A DNA stretch of 64,000 nucleotides from Roseomonas sp. E05 (lineage in GTDB: Bacteria; Pseudomonadota; Alphaproteobacteria; Acetobacterales; Acetobacteraceae), in contig NZ_JASIRT010000006.1 of assembly GCF_030063475.1 (NCBI RefSeq), forward strand, positions 179,014-243,013, in the 5' to 3' direction. The position numbers and the translations under genes were made by a program. A model generated the notes under the pieces. That model had not been told where the DNA came from. It saw only the letters and a program-made list of their open reading frames with translations, and ran no database searches. Below are positions 44,048-53,343 of this stretch, piece after piece. Numbering within the stretch: the stretch's first letter is position 1; every line of letters starts with the position of its first letter.

Positions 44048-44635
44048 ATGCCTGCAACGCCCGCCAAGCCGCTTCCCGCCGCCACCCGCATCCGCGCCGC
44101 CGCTGCCGAGCTGTTCTACCGGCTGGGCATCCGTGCGGTAGGGGTGGACGAGATCGTTTCGCATGCCGGGGTCACCAAGCCCAGCCTGTACCGCAGCTTC
44201 TCCTCCAAGGACGAACTGGCGGCCTGCTACCTGCGCGACTATGAGGCGCTGTTCTGGCAGCGCTTCGAGGCTGCGGTGGCGGCGCATCCGGGCGACCCGC
44301 GCGCCCAGCTCGCGGCCTTCCTGCGCCCGCTGGGCGCGCGGGCGGTGGCCGATGGCTATCGTGGCTGCGGGCTGACCAATGCCGCGGTGGAGTATCCGGC
44401 GCCCGAACACCCCGCCCGGCTGGTGAGCGAGGCGCACAAGCGGGAGCTTCGCCGGCGGCTGCGTGCCATGGCGGCGGAGATGGGCGCCAGCGACCCCGCG
44501 GCGCTGGGCGACGGGCTGCTGCTGCTGATCGAGGGGGCCTATGTCTCCGGCCAGCTTTTCGGCGCCGGGGGACCCGCGGTGCGGGTGGCGGAGAATGCCG
44601 ACCGGCTGGTCGGCGCCTATCTGCGCGGAGGCTGA
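44048..44635 (+). CDS. TetR-family transcriptional regulator
   Basis: A 195-residue regulator with the classic N-terminal helix-turn-helix (IRAAAAELFYRLGIRAVGVD, then VTKPSLYRSFSSKDEL). The C-terminal ligand-binding domain contains RGCGLTNAAVEYP, seen in a subgroup that responds to small organic compounds. ATG 44048 is preferred to a TTG three codons upstream. It is divergent from the MFS gene and should bind the inverted repeat between them, repressing both. It ends in a bidirectional terminator shared with the dehydrogenase. Confidence 0.9.
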   Translation: MPATPAKPLPAATRIRAAAAELFYRLGIRAVGVDEIVSHAGVTKPSLYRSFSSKDELAACYLRDYEALFWQRFEAAVAAHPGDPRAQLAAFLRPLGARAVADGYRGCGLTNAAVEYPAPEHPARLVSEAHKRELRRRLRAMAAEMGASDPAALGDGLLLLIEGAYVSGQLFGAGGPAVRVAENADRLVGAYLRGG

Positions 44636-44645
44636 AGCCGGGGCA

Positions 44646-44671
44646 CCGGGCGCCGGCATCGCGGCGCCCGG
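44646..44671. terminator. Bidirectional terminator hairpin
   Basis: CCGGGCGCCG (44646-44655) pairs perfectly with CGGCGCCCGG (44662-44671) around a six-base loop. It lies between the convergent tetR and dehydrogenase genes. No T-run is visible on either side. Confidence 0.55.
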
Positions 44672-44681
44672 GGAAGCGTGC

Positions 44682-45653
44682 TCAGCCGGCGGGGTGCAGC
44701 GGCGCCTCGTTCCGCAGCAGCACGGCGTCGAGGTTGTCCAGGCAGCGGAAGCCCATGGCGTCCCGCGTCTCCACCGTGGCGCTGCCCAGATGCGGCAGCA
44801 GCACGAGGTTGGGCGTGGTGTGGTAGCCCTCGTGGATGTTCGGCTCGCCCGCGAAGACGTCGAGCCCCGCCGCGCGAAGGTGGCCGGAGACGAGGGCGGC
44901 GCAGAGGGCGGCATCGTCCACCGTGGTGCCGCGGCCGGTATTCACCACGATGGCGCCCTTGCGCAGCGTGGCGATGCGCTCGGCGTTGAGCCAGTTCCGC
45001 GTCGCCGCGCCGCCGGGAATGTGCATCGAGAGGACGTCGATGCCGGCGAGGAAGCCGGCGTCGTCGGCGTGGTGGATGGCGCCCTGTTCCTCGGCCGGAG
45101 AGAGGCGGTTGCGGTTGCGGTAGTGGATCTCCATGCCGAAGCCGCGCGCCATCCGCGCCAGCGCCTGGCCGATCCGCCCCATGCCGAGGATGCCGAGCTT
45201 CTTGCCCTCCAGCGTCACGCCCATGAGTTGCGTCGGTGCCCAGCCCGTCCATTCGCGGGCGCGCACCATCCGCTCCGCCTCGCCACCGCGCCGGGCCGCC
45301 GTCAGGATCAGCAGCATGGCGATCTCGGCGGTGGCGACGCTCAGCACGTCGGGCGTGTTGGTCACCAGGATGCCGCGCGCGGCGGCGGCGGGCAGGTCGA
45401 TATGGTCGGTGCCGACGCTGAAGGTGGCGATGATCCGCACGCTCTCCGGCAGGCGGGCGATGGTCCCGGCGTCCAGCGCGTCGCCGGCGGCGCAGAGGAT
45501 GCCCGCCGCGCCGCCATCCGCCGCGGCGGCGACGATCTCGCGGCCGGTCATCGGCGTGTCGGCCGGGTTGGGGATCGTGACGTAGTCGCGCTGGGCGCGG
45601 GCCTCCACCGCATCGGGGAAGCGGCGGGTGAGCAGGATGACCGGCTTGCTCAT
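44682..45653 (-). CDS. D-isomer-specific 2-hydroxyacid dehydrogenase
   Basis: A 323-residue NAD(P)-dependent dehydrogenase (glyoxylate/hydroxypyruvate reductase type). The Rossmann motif GILGMGRIGQALA, the substrate-site segment SVGTDHIDLPAA, the catalytic Arg in VVNTGRGTTVDDAAL and the catalytic His in LLPHLGSATVETR are all present, with Glu in VFAGEPNIH. Full length. ATG 45653 starts MSKPVILLTRRFP as usual. It probably reduces glyoxylate or hydroxypyruvate. It is divergent from the SDR/hydrolase pair. Confidence 0.9.
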   Translation of the reverse strand: MSKPVILLTRRFPDAVEARAQRDYVTIPNPADTPMTGREIVAAAADGGAAGILCAAGDALDAGTIARLPESVRIIATFSVGTDHIDLPAAAARGILVTNTPDVLSVATAEIAMLLILTAARRGGEAERMVRAREWTGWAPTQLMGVTLEGKKLGILGMGRIGQALARMARGFGMEIHYRNRNRLSPAEEQGAIHHADDAGFLAGIDVLSMHIPGGAATRNWLNAERIATLRKGAIVVNTGRGTTVDDAALCAALVSGHLRAAGLDVFAGEPNIHEGYHTTPNLVLLPHLGSATVETRDAMGFRCLDNLDAVLLRNEAPLHPAG

Positions 45654-45826
45654 GCGGCGGGTGTCCGTGCCGGGGTGCGGGTGTCTCGCAAGGCCATCGC
45701 GTCCATGGTGGTCGTCCTCCCTTTTCGTGCCTCCGGCCCAGCTTAAACGCCGGGCGCCGTCTTGCCAGGGGGAGGGGAAGGGTTCACGGTCCGCCCCCTC
45801 AGCCAGCAATGAGGAGGAGCGGAACC

Positions 45827-46615
45827 ATGGATCTGGGTCTGCAGGGGCGCCGTGCCCTGGTGATGGGGGCTTCCAAGGGGCTTGGCCGGTCGGTCGCCGA
45901 TGCGTTGGCGGCGGAGGGCGTGGCGATCGCCATCTCCGGCCGCAACCAGGCCAGCCTGGACCGCGTGGCGGAGGAACTGAAGGCCGCCGGCGCGCCGAAG
46001 GCGGTGGGCATCACCGCCGACGTGGCGGAGGGCGCGCAGATGGACCGGCTGGCCGACGCGGCGGTGGCCGCACTGGGCGGGGTGGACATCCTGGTGCTGA
46101 ACCATGGCGGGCCGCCGACCTGCACCGCGCTGGAGATGAAGGAGGAGGACCTCGTCACCTGGTTCCAGCGCATCGTGCTCTCGCCGATCCGCATCGCCAA
46201 CCGGCTGCTGCCGGCGATGCGCCAGCAGAAATGGGGCCGGCTGATCACCATCGCCTCCACCGGCGTGGTGCAGCCGCTGCCGGGGCTGGCGCTGTCCAAC
46301 ACGCTGCGCTCGGCGATCGTCGGCTGGAACAAGACGCTTGCCAGCGAGATCGCGGGGGATGGCGTGACCTGCAACATCATCGGCCCCGGCGCCTTCGCCA
46401 CCGACCGGACGCAGGAAACCCTGGCCTCCGCCTCGCAGAAGACCGGCAAGAGCATCGACGCGCTGGTGACCGAGCGCTCGGCATTGATCCCGGTGGGCCG
46501 CTTCGGCGAGCCGAAGGAGTTCGGCCCGATGGGCGCCTTCCTGGCCTCGGCGCAGGCCTCCTACATCACCGGCCGGGTGCATCTGGTGGATGGCGGAGTG
46601 GTCCGTGGCGTCTGA
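45827..46615 (+). CDS. Short-chain dehydrogenase/reductase (non-canonical active site)
   Basis: A 262-residue SDR with the cofactor loop GASKGLGRS and NHGG in place of the usual NNAG. ATG 45827 follows GGAGGAG; the earlier ATG 45809 lies inside that site. The active-site Ser is in IASTG, but where classical SDRs have Tyr-x3-Lys this protein reads SNTLRSAIVGWNK, so Tyr aligns with Ser and Lys with Arg. A set of divergent SDRs shares this pattern as I recall, and their reaction is not clear. The gene overlaps the downstream hydrolase by 11 bases, suggesting a shared pathway. Confidence 0.85.
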   Translation: MDLGLQGRRALVMGASKGLGRSVADALAAEGVAIAISGRNQASLDRVAEELKAAGAPKAVGITADVAEGAQMDRLADAAVAALGGVDILVLNHGGPPTCTALEMKEEDLVTWFQRIVLSPIRIANRLLPAMRQQKWGRLITIASTGVVQPLPGLALSNTLRSAIVGWNKTLASEIAGDGVTCNIIGPGAFATDRTQETLASASQKTGKSIDALVTERSALIPVGRFGEPKEFGPMGAFLASAQASYITGRVHLVDGGVVRGV

Positions 46616-47885
46616 GGCGCCGCGGCGCAACCTGTCGCCGGATGTCGGGCTGGCCGCGCGCCTGTTGGACGAGCTCCGGCAGAACAGTTTCGACGGTGTC
46701 GGCATCACCCGGGAGGCCTATGGCCCCGGCGAGCGCATGGCGCATGCGCTCGCCCGCCGCGAGGCCGAGGCGCTGGGCCTGGAGGTGAGCGCCGACCCGG
46801 TCGGCAACCTGCACATGACCCTGCCGGGGCAGGACCGGGCGGCGAAGCGGGTGCTGCTCGGCAGCCATCTCGATTCGGTGCCGCAGGGCGGCAATTTCGA
46901 CGGTGCCGTCGGGGTGCTGGCGGGGCTGGCCGCCGTCGCCGGGCTGAAGCGCGCGGGCTTCAGCCCGGCGCGCGACGTCACGGTGATCGCCACGCGGGCG
47001 GAGGAGGCGGGGGCCTGGTTCCCCACCTCCTATCCCGGCAGCCGTGGCGCGCTGGGCCGCCTGAAGCCGGAGGAGCTTCAGGTGAAGCGCCAGGATTCCG
47101 GCCGCAGCCTCGCCGAGCACATGCGGGAGGAGGGCTTCGACCCGGACTTCGCCGCCCGTGGCGAGACGGTGCTGACCCCCGGCAACACCGCCGCCTTTCT
47201 GGAGGTGCATATCGAGCAGGGGCCGGTGCTGGATTCCGAGGGCATCCCGGTCGGCATCGTCACCGGCATTCCCGGCAGCCGACGGCTGCGGCAGGGCCGG
47301 GTGCTCGGCGAGTACAACCATTCCGGCGGCACGCCGCGGCGCTACCGGCGGGATGCCGCCATCGCCCTGGCCGAGCTGGCGGTGGCGCTCGACGAGGAAT
47401 GGGCGCGGCTGGAGGCGCATGGCCACCGTCTCGTCTGCACCTTCTGCACCCTGGCCACCACGGCGGAGGCCGGCTTCACCAAGATCGCCGGCGAGGCGAC
47501 CTTCATGCTGGACGTGCGCAGCGTGAACCCGGCCAGCGTGGACGCCATCTTCGCCGAGCTGGCGCGGCAGGTGGCGGCCATCGAGGCGCGGCGCGGCGTG
47601 CGCTTCGAGCTGGGTCCGGAGACCGGCTCGGTGGCGGCGCCGATGGACCCGGAGCTGCGCGCCGGCCTGGCGCGGGCCGCCGAGGCGACGGGCGTGCGCT
47701 TCCTGGAGATGGCCTCCGGCGGCGGGCATGACGCGGCGGCCTTCGCGGCGGCCGGCATCCCGTCCGCCATGCTGTTCGTCCGCAACCAGAACGGCAGCCA
47801 CAATCCGCACGAGGCGATGCGGATGGAGGATTTCGCCGAAGCCTGCACCGTGGTGACGCGCTGGCTGGCCGAGACCGCCGGATGA
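46605..47885 (+). CDS. Zn-dependent amidohydrolase (N-carbamoyl-amino acid hydrolase/allantoate amidohydrolase type)
   Basis: About 426 residues of the M20-related carbamoylase family. Metal ligands appear in order: GSHLDSVPQGGNFDGAVG (His, Asp), RAEEAGAWFP (Glu pair), HIEQGPVLD (His) and GGGHDAAAFA with SHNPHEA near the end. These enzymes split N-carbamoyl or ureido amino acids using two metal ions. The start is uncertain: GTG 46605 has GGAG six bases before it and overlaps the SDR by 11 bases; ATG 46590 would add five residues. Coupled to the SDR; a role in amino-acid or ureide catabolism is plausible. Confidence 0.85.
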   Translation: MASEAPRRNLSPDVGLAARLLDELRQNSFDGVGITREAYGPGERMAHALARREAEALGLEVSADPVGNLHMTLPGQDRAAKRVLLGSHLDSVPQGGNFDGAVGVLAGLAAVAGLKRAGFSPARDVTVIATRAEEAGAWFPTSYPGSRGALGRLKPEELQVKRQDSGRSLAEHMREEGFDPDFAARGETVLTPGNTAAFLEVHIEQGPVLDSEGIPVGIVTGIPGSRRLRQGRVLGEYNHSGGTPRRYRRDAAIALAELAVALDEEWARLEAHGHRLVCTFCTLATTAEAGFTKIAGEATFMLDVRSVNPASVDAIFAELARQVAAIEARRGVRFELGPETGSVAAPMDPELRAGLARAAEATGVRFLEMASGGGHDAAAFAAAGIPSAMLFVRNQNGSHNPHEAMRMEDFAEACTVVTRWLAETAG

Positions 47886-47889
47886 AGAA

Positions 47890-47929
47890 GGCGCCGGGGA
47901 GGGAGGCAACTCCTTCCCCGGCTGGCGCC
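47890..47929. terminator. Hairpin between convergent genes
   Basis: GGCGCC with CCGGGGA-type sequence on the left pairs with TTCCCCGG and GGCGCC on the right around GGAGgcaaCTCC. It lies between the hydrolase stop and the binding-protein stop and probably terminates both. Confidence 0.5.
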
Positions 47930-47935
47930 CGGCCG

Positions 47936-48982
47936 TCAGCGGATCGGCGGCGCGTACATCAGCCCGCCATGGTTCCACAGCGCGTTCAGCCCGCGCGGCA
48001 GGCCCAGCGGGGAATCCTCGCCGAGATGGCGCTGGAAGATCTCGCCGTAGTTCCCCACCGCCTTGATGGCGTTGTAGGCCCAGCGCCTGTCCAGCCCCAT
48101 GGCCGGCCCGTGGTCGCCGCTGACGCCGAGCAGGCGGCGCACATCCGGGTTGGGACTCTCCAGCATGCTGTCCAGATTGGCCTGGGTCACGCCCAGCTCT
48201 TCGGCCAGCACCAGCGCGAAGAAGGTCCAGCGGACGATATCGTACCACTGCGGGTCGCCCTTGCGGACCGCCGGGGTCAGCGGCTCCTTGCTGATGATGT
48301 CCGGCAGGATCAGGTGCTCCCCCTTGGGCAGGCTGCTGACGAAGCCGGCAAGCTGGCTGGCATCCAGCGTGTAGGAATCGCAACGGCCGGAGAGATAGGC
48401 CTTCCGCGTGTCCTCATTGGACTCGAACACCACGGGGTGGACCTCGAACTTGTTGGTCCTTGCCCAGTCCGCGAGGTTCAGCTCGTTCGTCGAGCCGGCG
48501 GTGACGCAGATGCTGGCCCCGTCGAGCTGCGAGGCCCGGGTGACGCCGGTGGATTTCTTCACCAGGAAGCCCTGGCCGTCATAGAAGGCGACGGGCCCGA
48601 ACTGCAGGCCGGCATTGATCTCGCGGGAGTGGGTCCAGGTGAAGGTGCGCGCCACCAGGTCCACCTGGCCGGACTGCAGGGCGGGGATGCGCGCCTGGCT
48701 GGTCAGCACCGTCCAGCGGATCCGGGCATTGGGGCCCAGCACGGCGGCGGCCACGGCGCGGCAGATGTCGGGGTCGAGCCCCTGCTGCTCGCCCCGGCTG
48801 TCCGGCACGCCGAAGCCGGGGCTGCCCTGGTTGGCGCTGCAATCCAGCAGGCCCTTGGCGCGTATGCCGGCCAGCGTGGGGCCGGGCTCGGTCGTCTGCG
48901 CGGCGGCGCTGCCTGCCGGCGGCAGCAGGGCCGCCATGGCAAGCCCCGTGGCGAGGAGAAGTCGGATGGGCAAGGCGGGCAT
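47936..48982 (-). CDS. Amino-acid ABC transporter substrate-binding protein
   Basis: A 348-residue periplasmic binding protein of the AapJ/general L-amino acid type. The signal peptide is clear (LLLATGLAMAALLPP with cleavage near AAAQT). Mature motifs are GLDPDICRAVAAAVLG, DLVARTFTWTHSREI and the ligand-site region SICVTAGSTNELNLADW. It captures amino acids and delivers them to a membrane permease. No permease or ATPase genes are adjacent, so it is an orphan that must use components encoded elsewhere. ATG 48982 has GGAG eight bases upstream. Confidence 0.88.
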   Translation of the reverse strand: MPALPIRLLLATGLAMAALLPPAGSAAAQTTEPGPTLAGIRAKGLLDCSANQGSPGFGVPDSRGEQQGLDPDICRAVAAAVLGPNARIRWTVLTSQARIPALQSGQVDLVARTFTWTHSREINAGLQFGPVAFYDGQGFLVKKSTGVTRASQLDGASICVTAGSTNELNLADWARTNKFEVHPVVFESNEDTRKAYLSGRCDSYTLDASQLAGFVSSLPKGEHLILPDIISKEPLTPAVRKGDPQWYDIVRWTFFALVLAEELGVTQANLDSMLESPNPDVRRLLGVSGDHGPAMGLDRRWAYNAIKAVGNYGEIFQRHLGEDSPLGLPRGLNALWNHGGLMYAPPIR

Positions 48983-49134
48983 CTCGGTCTCCGGCTGGTT
49001 GCGCCGGGCCATGGCAGGCATGGACCAGGCTGGTACCGTTCCCGGGAAGCAATATTGATTCCAGAGAAGCCATGACGGGAAACCATGACGGCGCCGCCCT
49101 GGGCGGCGCGTGGCGGATGGCGTATGGCGGGGCA

Positions 49135-49662
49135 ATGAGTGACGCCATGACGCCGCAGCAGCCCGAGATCTGGATCGACGCCGATGCCTGCCCGGTGCGG
49201 GAGGAGGTGTTCCGCGTGGCGGGGCGCCATTCCCTCGTGGTGCATGTCGTCTCCAACGGCGCGCGCGGCATCCGCCTGCCGGAAGCCCCCTGGATCCGCC
49301 GCGTCCTCGTGCCCGAGGGGCCGGACGCGGCGGATGACTGGATCGCGGCGCATATCCGCGGCCAGGATGTCTGCATCACCGCCGACATCCCGCTCGCCGC
49401 GCGCTGCCTGGAGCGGGGCGCGCGGGCGCTGGCGCCCAACGGCCGGCTCTGGACCACGGACAACATCGGCAGCGCCCTGGCCGGGCGCGAGGTGGCGCGG
49501 CACCTGCGGGAGATCGGCGCCAACACGCGCGGCCCCTCGGCCATGGGGAATGCCGACCGCTCGCGCTTCCTCTCCGCGCTGGAGAACGAGGTGCAGGCGG
49601 CGATGCGGGGCGCCAGCACCGCGCCGCTGCGGCTCTGGCGCCCGCTGCCCGACGCGGACTGA
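49135..49662 (+). CDS. YaiI/YqxD family (DUF188) protein
   Basis: A 175-residue member of the DUF188 family with a PIN-like fold: IWIDADACPVREE at the start, the VVSNGARGIRLP segment, ADDWIAAHIRGQDVCITADIPLAA and NTRGPSAMGNADRSRF. The conserved Asp residues resemble a nuclease active site, but no activity is established to my knowledge. ATG 49135 gives the usual N-terminus; an upstream in-frame ATG at 49072 adds a non-conserved extension. It ends at the base before the aldo/keto reductase stop on the other strand. Confidence 0.88.
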   Translation: MSDAMTPQQPEIWIDADACPVREEVFRVAGRHSLVVHVVSNGARGIRLPEAPWIRRVLVPEGPDAADDWIAAHIRGQDVCITADIPLAARCLERGARALAPNGRLWTTDNIGSALAGREVARHLREIGANTRGPSAMGNADRSRFLSALENEVQAAMRGASTAPLRLWRPLPDAD

Positions 49663-50646
49663 TCAGCCCACCGGCGTCGGCGCCTCCTCGGGCAGCAGGG
49701 ACTGCGCCTTCAGCGTCGCCCAGAAGGCGGCGGGGATCTTCTGCCGCATCAGCTCGGCGTTCTGCCGCACCCGGTCCGGATGCTTGGCGCCGGGGATGAC
49801 CGAGGCCACCACCGGATGCGCGGCGCAGAACTGCAGCGCCGCCGCGCGCAGGTCCACCCCATGCTCCTTGGCCACTGCCGCCAGGCGGTCGCGCGCCGCC
49901 ACCTGCTCGGGGGGCGCCTCCTGGTAGTCGAAGGTGCGGCCGCCGGCGAGCAGGCCGGAGTTGAAGGGGCCGCCCACCACCACATGCGCGCCGCGCTCGG
50001 CACAGAGCGGGAACAGCTCCTTCAGCCCGGTGAGATCGAGCAGGCTGTAGCGGCCGGCGAGCAGGAAGACGTCCGGATCGGACTCCTTCAGCGCGCGGAT
50101 ACAGGGCTCGGGCAGGTTGACGCCGAGGCCCCAGGCACGGATCAGCCCCTCCTCGCGCATTTTTATCAGTTCGCGGAAGGCGCCCTCGCGGGCCTTCTCG
50201 AATTCCTCGGTCCAGGCGTCGCCGAGATGGTCGGCGGCGAGGTCGTGGACATAGACGATGTCGATCCGGCCGACGGCCATCCGTTGCAGGCTGTCCTCCA
50301 CCGAGCGGCGCGCGCCGGCGGCGGAATAGTCCAGCACGCGGCGGAAGGGCAGGGCGCTGAGGAAAGGCGGCTCGGGCTCGGCCGCCAGGTCCGGCACCAG
50401 CAGGCGCCCGACCTTGGTGGAGAGCACGTAGTCCTCCCGCCCATGCTGGCGCAGCACGGCACCGAAGCGGTGCTCGGAGAGGCCGGCGCCGTAGTGCGGG
50501 GCGGTGTCGAAGTAGCGGATGCCGCTCTCCCAGGCGGCTTCAACCGTCGCCTCGGCGGTCGCGTCATCCACCTTGGCGAACATGTCGCCGAGCGGGGCGC
50601 CGCCGAAGCCGAGTGGGCCGGGGGGCGCGAAGCGTTGACTGGCCAT
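49663..50646 (-). CDS. Aldo/keto reductase (D-threo-aldose dehydrogenase-like)
   Basis: A 327-residue NAD(P)-dependent TIM-barrel oxidoreductase. The family signature includes FDTAPHYGAGLSEHRFG (catalytic Asp and Tyr), VLSTKVGR (catalytic Lys) and VHDL (in place of the usual His region). The sequence resembles the L-fucose/D-threo-aldose 1-dehydrogenase group. Full length with start MASQRFAPPG. It is transcribed separately from the exporter gene upstream, 66 bases away on the same strand. Likely a sugar or aldehyde dehydrogenase; substrate open. Confidence 0.88.
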   Translation of the reverse strand: MASQRFAPPGPLGFGGAPLGDMFAKVDDATAEATVEAAWESGIRYFDTAPHYGAGLSEHRFGAVLRQHGREDYVLSTKVGRLLVPDLAAEPEPPFLSALPFRRVLDYSAAGARRSVEDSLQRMAVGRIDIVYVHDLAADHLGDAWTEEFEKAREGAFRELIKMREEGLIRAWGLGVNLPEPCIRALKESDPDVFLLAGRYSLLDLTGLKELFPLCAERGAHVVVGGPFNSGLLAGGRTFDYQEAPPEQVAARDRLAAVAKEHGVDLRAAALQFCAAHPVVASVIPGAKHPDRVRQNAELMRQKIPAAFWATLKAQSLLPEEAPTPVG

Positions 50647-50712
50647 GGGCCTGCCTCCTGTGCGGGTTCCCCCGGAAGGACGCGCGGGGCGCCCTCCGGT
50701 TGCCCCGGCACC

Positions 50713-52446
<1,734 letters not shown>

Positions 52447-52530
52447 GTCGGAGGAACCCTGCCCATGGAGGAGCGGCCGGCCTTCGCCGGGCCTGGAGCC
52501 GTCCTCCTATCCGGCGCCCCGCGGCCGGGG

Positions 52531-53199
52531 TCAACCGTGTTTGCCGCGGTGCAGCAGGTGGGTCATCGCGGCGGTTCCGAGCACCGGCACCAGCAGGTTG
52601 GCCACCGGCACCACCGCCGCCGCCGCCAGCACCGCGCCGACGGCCAGGATCTCGGTCCGGCGGCGCTGGCGCAGCAGGCGCGACTCCGGCACCGACATGC
52701 GGCGCTGCGCCACCCCCTCGAACAGGCCATAGCCCAGCGAAACCGCCGAGACGGCCCAGAACAGCACCACCCCCACCGGCGGCAGCAGCAGCGTCAGCGG
52801 CAGGATCACCAGGGTGAGCACCAACAGGCGCAGGGAAAGCGCGAGATTGGCGCGGACCTGGGCGGAGAGCGAGGCGCCCTCGGCCGGTGGCAGGCCGGGA
52901 TAGAAGCGCCGCTCCACCGCCTCGGCCACCTCGTCCAGGAAGAGGCTGGTGATGGCCAGCAGCAGCGGCACGAAGAGCCAGACCGCCGTCAGCAGCACCA
53001 GCGCGCCGCCGAGCAGGCCCGCCATGGTGGCCAGCCAGCCATCCCCGCCGACCAGGACGCCGACGCCCCAGTCGGCCAGCACCGCCAGGCCGCCGAAGGC
53101 GAGAATCGAGGCGAGCAGTCCTTTCAGCAAGGGGCGGCGAAAGCCGGGATCGGCGATCTGGCGCAGGGGAAGCAGCAGGCTGGCGGTGACGGTTCTCAT
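52531..53199 (-). CDS. EI24/CysZ-like membrane protein
   Basis: A 222-residue protein with four to six hydrophobic helices (LLKGLLASILAFGGLAVLA, MAGLLGGALVLLTAVWLF, LLVLTLVILPLTLLL, LAVGAVLAAAAVVPVANLL) and the family features of EI24-domain proteins: FLDEVAEAVERRFYPG in the first cytoplasmic part and GYGLFEGVAQRR. Members are linked to sulfate uptake (CysZ) or have no known role. ATG 53199 is preceded by GGAG. A much longer open frame extends upstream but belongs to the complement of cpdB and is not coding. Confidence 0.85.
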   Translation of the reverse strand: MRTVTASLLLPLRQIADPGFRRPLLKGLLASILAFGGLAVLADWGVGVLVGGDGWLATMAGLLGGALVLLTAVWLFVPLLLAITSLFLDEVAEAVERRFYPGLPPAEGASLSAQVRANLALSLRLLVLTLVILPLTLLLPPVGVVLFWAVSAVSLGYGLFEGVAQRRMSVPESRLLRQRRRTEILAVGAVLAAAAVVPVANLLVPVLGTAAMTHLLHRGKHG

Positions 53200-53343
53200 C
53201 GGGTCTCCGGAAGCAAGGCGGGGCAGATATGGGGGGCCGGACGCCCGCTGCGAATGGCGCGGGCGGGGTGGAACGTTCGTCAGGGTTGATCGGTGCTGCG
53301 CCGCTGCCGAGAATGCGCCTTCAACCGCCCCGGTGCGCCGCCG

